A stretch of DNA of 64,000 bases, taken from the NCBI GenBank assembly GCA_004335635.1, contig QAXH01005413.1, positions 31,026-95,025 of the forward strand, read 5' to 3'. The DNA is from Chloromonas sp. AAM2 (taxonomy: Eukaryota > Chlorophyta > Chlorophyceae > Chlamydomonadales > Chlamydomonadaceae). Shown in pieces: positions 60,401-64,000 of the stretch. The notes beneath the pieces are model-generated. The model had not been told where the DNA came from, ran no database searches, and saw only the letters and a list, made by a program, of their open reading frames with translations. Numbering within the stretch: the first letter of the stretch is position 1; every line of letters starts with the position of its first letter. The translations under genes were made by a program, and so were the position numbers.

Positions 60401-63400
60401 CTGAGCGTGATGGCGTAGTCAGGGCCGATGTCAGTGGTCACGTGCAGATTCAGACCTGTGCCCCGGGCCGCTTCCACGCAGGCGCCGATGCAGGGCAGGT
60501 GGCCGCCGGGGAAGATGTGCTCGCGGATGAAGTCGGAGCACCGCCGGTACGCCGCGTACCTGCAGATGTGAAGGCAGAGACACCGTTTGCATGCATCTCC
60601 AAGCATGTACATGCATCTCCAGGCGGTCTTTTGTTCGTACCCCATAACGGAGCTGCAAACGGAAATGCTGGGAAGTTAGCAACGATTCAGCTTGTGTGAG
60701 TTTGTGCCTGGCCATGTCCACGTTTGCGCTCACTCCCCTGACCTGGTATGCTTGCTCAGAAAACTCGCGTGGGTCGCCTGCTATCCTGCTTTCCTTATTT
60801 GCGCGCCCCCTGTCTTTGCTTTGCTGCAAGGTTCCCTTTGTTCTCTTTGTAAGCAACAAGCACTGCCCACCTTACCAGGTGCGTGCCCGCACTCACCGTT
60901 CGTCAGGCACACAGATGGCCTGGATGACCGCCTTGCCGCTTGGCTTGAGCATGCGCCCGATGGTTGCAAAGTACGTGGTGAGGTGCTCATGCCCCACTGC
61001 CTCGATCATCTCAATGCTGACCACCTGGTCAAACGTGCCCTCCCCTGAAGCAGGACAGGCAGTGGAGCAGACACCCGTGACTGTCGGACTCTTGCGGGCA
61101 TGGCTACGCCTGTGCGGCTCTGTCTTAGTTCGGCAAAAGTGCTGATGCGCTTGGCAGGGCAAAGAGCTCCTCGCCCATACTGACCATTGCCGATACTGTA
61201 CAAGGCCACACAGAATTCGACCAAGTCCAAATACCTACACTCAGGTCAGGCCAGCACTAGCCACTGTTCTGGTGGTGATTCCGGTGGCTTCACGAGGCCC
61301 CACGAACTTCAACTGAGTCAATCCAGCCCCCAATCGCATCAACTCTGAATTCAAACTTGCCAATGTAGTATTGAGTCGGTACAAGACGGCAGGCAGCCTT
61401 TTAGACTTCACCCAGGTTCAGATACCCACACCCAGATCCGACCAGTCACACCCAGTGTTCAGTCACCTTGGCAGTCCCTGTAGTCGCAGAAGAGCAGGGT
61501 GATGTGTTCCTGCAGCCCCGCGGCTTTGACCCTGGCGTTGGCCTCCTGCAGCTGTTCCTTGCTGAGCGTGAGACCAGTCACCCGGCACCCTGTGCGCTGC
61601 ACGGCCCTCACGGCGAAGGCGCCCCAGCCGCAGCCGATCTCCAGCACGTGGTCGCCGGCCTTGATGCCCGCAGCGTCGATCACGGCGTCAAGCTTCCGCA
61701 TCTGGGACTGCAAGAGCATACGATTCACGCAGCTGTGGTCTGTACGCCTGTTGCCATTGTGCACACATGCCCATAATACTGTGATGATACATTACATAAC
61801 AGCTTGCGTACGTGGAACTGCAAACACATGTTCAGTGCAATAATGATTCAAAGTCAGAGGGACAGCAGGAAACGGAGTTGTCCGGTCTGACCCCTTCGTG
61901 CACTCAACAGTCGAGCCACAAGCAGTGCATGTCATCCGTAGCGCAGAACTTGGACATTGCGTTGCACTTGCGTCAGGCCAGGTCTGACTTAGAAACCGTC
62001 TGTCGCGTGCATCTCAGCCTATCACGTGCCTCACCTGATAGAGATCCTCTCCAGGCTGGTGAATGGCACAGCTGTACATCATACTGTCATCAAGGAATAG
62101 TTTGTACATAGCGTTACCCGCATCGTAGTGCTCCTCAATGTGCTTACGGCTGCCTGCAAAACCGTACGTAACAACACCAGGTGGGGTAAAGCCAAGCTTG
62201 AAATTCCTCAGCAACATTGTAACACAGGGTATGGCAAACAGGATTGTTATGCCCCGGCCGCTGGGAAGCCATTCAAACTTGGCACAAGAAACCAGGTCAA
62301 ATCAGTCCATTTAAAGCATGCAGGTTGTTATGGGTGCATACAGTCAATGATTCACAATTTGTATGTGCAGTTGCAACAGTGCATACAGGCCACAAAGCTA
62401 GACTTGCAAGGCACATCTCGACTGCACCCCTATTCATTCCCCACTCACATCAGAAAGTCTGAACTTCCAACAACGAAAACAACAACAGCCACGGGCCATG
62501 AATCCACCCACCCTCAATTGTGTTTGGCCTGGCCAGGTGCGCAAGATGCAGCAGCCTGTCGCCCAGCCAGTTGAGCAGCCCCAGGGAGCCCCGCTCCTCC
62601 TCGGTGTGGTGTGCGTTGGTCACGATCACGCTCATCAGACCGCCCAGATCATCTGCCTCGAAACTCTGCATGGAGTGCATGCAGAGGCAGACATGGTTTA
62701 CGCACTGGTCAAAACACCAAATGAATTGCACGCATAGGTGAACGCAATCAACAAAGCCTTGCATGCACGAGTTGGAAAAAGACAACAAACTTGCAAATTG
62801 TATAGAGATTACACGCTCTAGAGTGCACGTGAACAGGAGAACGCATATGAAAGCCGTATCTTGAGCACTTCGCAGTGCCCAAACCACAGTGCCAGACTTG
62901 CTGGGCAAAGGTCTTGTTGAGCAGACAATTGAACCAGGAAACTGGTGATGCCCAAAGGACCGTGGTGGCAACCATAATGAGTTGAGCACCCCCTTCCCAC
63001 CTTGTGCATGTACACGACCCCTACCTCGGTGTTGCAAAACAATGACAAAACTAATAACACGCTAACAATACCGTATTGTCCAGCGAATTTCGGAACCTGA
63101 TGGTCAGAAAAAAAGGTTACGAATCAGGTTTCTAGGTGTTTGAGCTTTTCGCTTTTACGACCCTCTGGTTTGTTGCACAAATTTGCAGTTGGAACGGCTT
63201 TGAAAACCACTGTGACAGAGCCATCCAGCCCTCAGTTTCGCATGGTATGCATGAGTAGTACAGAGTTGTTGGCCTGTAACTAACACCTAGAGCTTGAGCT
63301 GCAAGGCGGGGACTGCTTCTTACTCAACAATTTTACGAACCTGGTTTTGTGCCACCTTTGAGAATTTCGGTTTTACGAAGTTCAGGTTTTTCTTGAAATT

Positions 63401-63793
63401 GCAAGGTCAAAATTTGAGGATTTTACAAAGCTGATTCTGAAATTCGCTGAACAATACGGTAGTAAATACAACAATAAAAGCATGAATCATAAAAGCAAAA
63501 TCAACAACAAAACAAAAACAATAGATATTTGACGAACAATATAAACAATATTCGACAAACTAATGCATGAGAGAACTGAGTGGTGTCTAATGGTCCCTGA
63601 CAGCAATCACAGTGACTTCAGCCCTTGCCTTCTCACCTTGTCCATGTACGCCTCCCCCAGCCCCGTGTCGTGCCTCAGCACGATCTTCCTGAAGAAATCC
63701 ATGTCGTACACCCTTAGGGTGGCCTTAGGAGCGGGGCGGCCGCGCCACTCCTCGCCCGCCGCCACCCGGTGCACGAACTCAGGATCGCCGTAC
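57484..63793 (-). CDS. CFA: Cyclopropane fatty acid synthase fused to a polytopic membrane domain (N-terminus outside window)
   Basis: The enzyme uses S-adenosylmethionine to add a methylene bridge across double bonds of phospholipid acyl chains. Exons: 63793-63637, 62665-62512, 62153-62035, 61707-61467, 61044-60897, 60559-60320, 59847-59664, 59396-59224, 58644-58496, 58267-58064, 57924-57868 and 57734-57484 (TGA): 691 codons in phase. Catalytic-domain motifs are GLGEAYMDK, HYDAGNAMYKLFLDDSMMYS, the SAM-binding VLEIGCGWGAFA, FDQVVSIEMIEAVGHEH, FIREHIFPGGHLP, the bicarbonate-site-like Glu/Tyr region and FYFAYCEAGFD. After about residue 415 of the visible part come about seven hydrophobic segments (ALLALYFFLVGMLV, WILPAVSCCCAVTSSAIHLL, IIVASATGFFAFHLWLC, YTTLLLLFGVATY, LLILTTPLASVFATH, YYIAALLGMVYM). 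LGSELSSVFFLLGKL resembles the TLC-domain signature. The 57924-57868 exon is the least certain. The first seen exon starts at an acceptor, so 5' exons lie beyond the right edge. Confidence 0.92.
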
Positions 63794-64000
63794 CTGCAGT
63801 GCATGTAGCCATGCCATGAATGATCATGTACCTGTTACCATGCAGTGTACGCGCGCCACATGTGTAGAAGTGATCTAATCACACCTGCCAGCATGGACCA
63901 CCACTGGATAGGGTTTGCAGCCTGTGTAATTATGCCGGGTTGAGGTTTGGGTTTATACAGGGTTGTGTTATGAGGTTCTGCAAGGATATATATATATATA
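63794..64000. other. CFA intron and (AT)n at window edge
   Basis: Intron sequence upstream (minus sense) of the first visible CFA exon. It ends in an AT dinucleotide run at about 63987-64000. Confidence 0.6.

Noticed and set aside
61468..61776. Plus-strand frame opposite the CFA SAM-binding exon
   Set aside because: Antisense shadow of a well-conserved methyltransferase exon.

Overview
This window is nuclear DNA from a eukaryote, most probably a chlorophyte green alga. The genes are intron-dense (up to 25 exons), with short exons, mostly GT-AG introns and many minisatellites and microsatellites. The gene set (calcium-dependent protein kinase, plant-type mTERF repeats, GT90 and exostosin-like glycosyltransferases, cyclopropane fatty acid synthase) points the same way. 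The genus cannot be named from this sequence. There are two runs of N (about 1228-1238 and 42052-42242). All gene models were built by hand from protein-family similarity, splice consensus and exact agreement of intron phase; none was tested against RNA or a database.

Layout, left to right. (1) 799-3327, plus: 3' part of a GT90/CAP10-type glycosyltransferase. (2) 9909-6840, minus: a complete 420-aa secretory exostosin-like glycosyltransferase, convergent with the first. (3) 11202-12761, plus: C-terminal half of the 26S proteasome lid subunit RPN8/PSMD7, without its MPN domain and with a 2-base frameshift. (4) 13271-14206, plus: a complete SEM1/DSS1, another 26S lid subunit, with an 18-nt microexon. 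(5) 25299-16051, minus: a calcium-dependent protein kinase with 15 recognised exons. (6) 29556-26804, minus: a short PCF11-like mRNA 3'-end processing factor. (7) 33745-31145, minus: a small DUF3253 protein with an in-frame TGA exactly where the family has a conserved Cys. (8) 33937-37797, plus: an organelle-targeted mTERF-repeat protein that shares a 191-bp divergent promoter with (7). (9) 38809-54606, plus: a complete 25-exon mitochondrial Lon protease. (10) 63793-57484, minus: a cyclopropane fatty acid synthase (N-terminus outside the window) fused to a polytopic membrane domain with TLC-like features.

Functionally the genes form no single pathway. Two organelle genes (mTERF, Lon) are neighbours, two proteasome-lid genes (RPN8, SEM1) are neighbours, and two glycosyltransferases are neighbours. 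The most interesting observations are the candidate selenocysteine codon in the DUF3253 protein, the synthase-membrane-domain fusion, and four tandem 5' splice sites in the kinase gene that could add 0, 6, 12 or 18 residues between its EF-hands.
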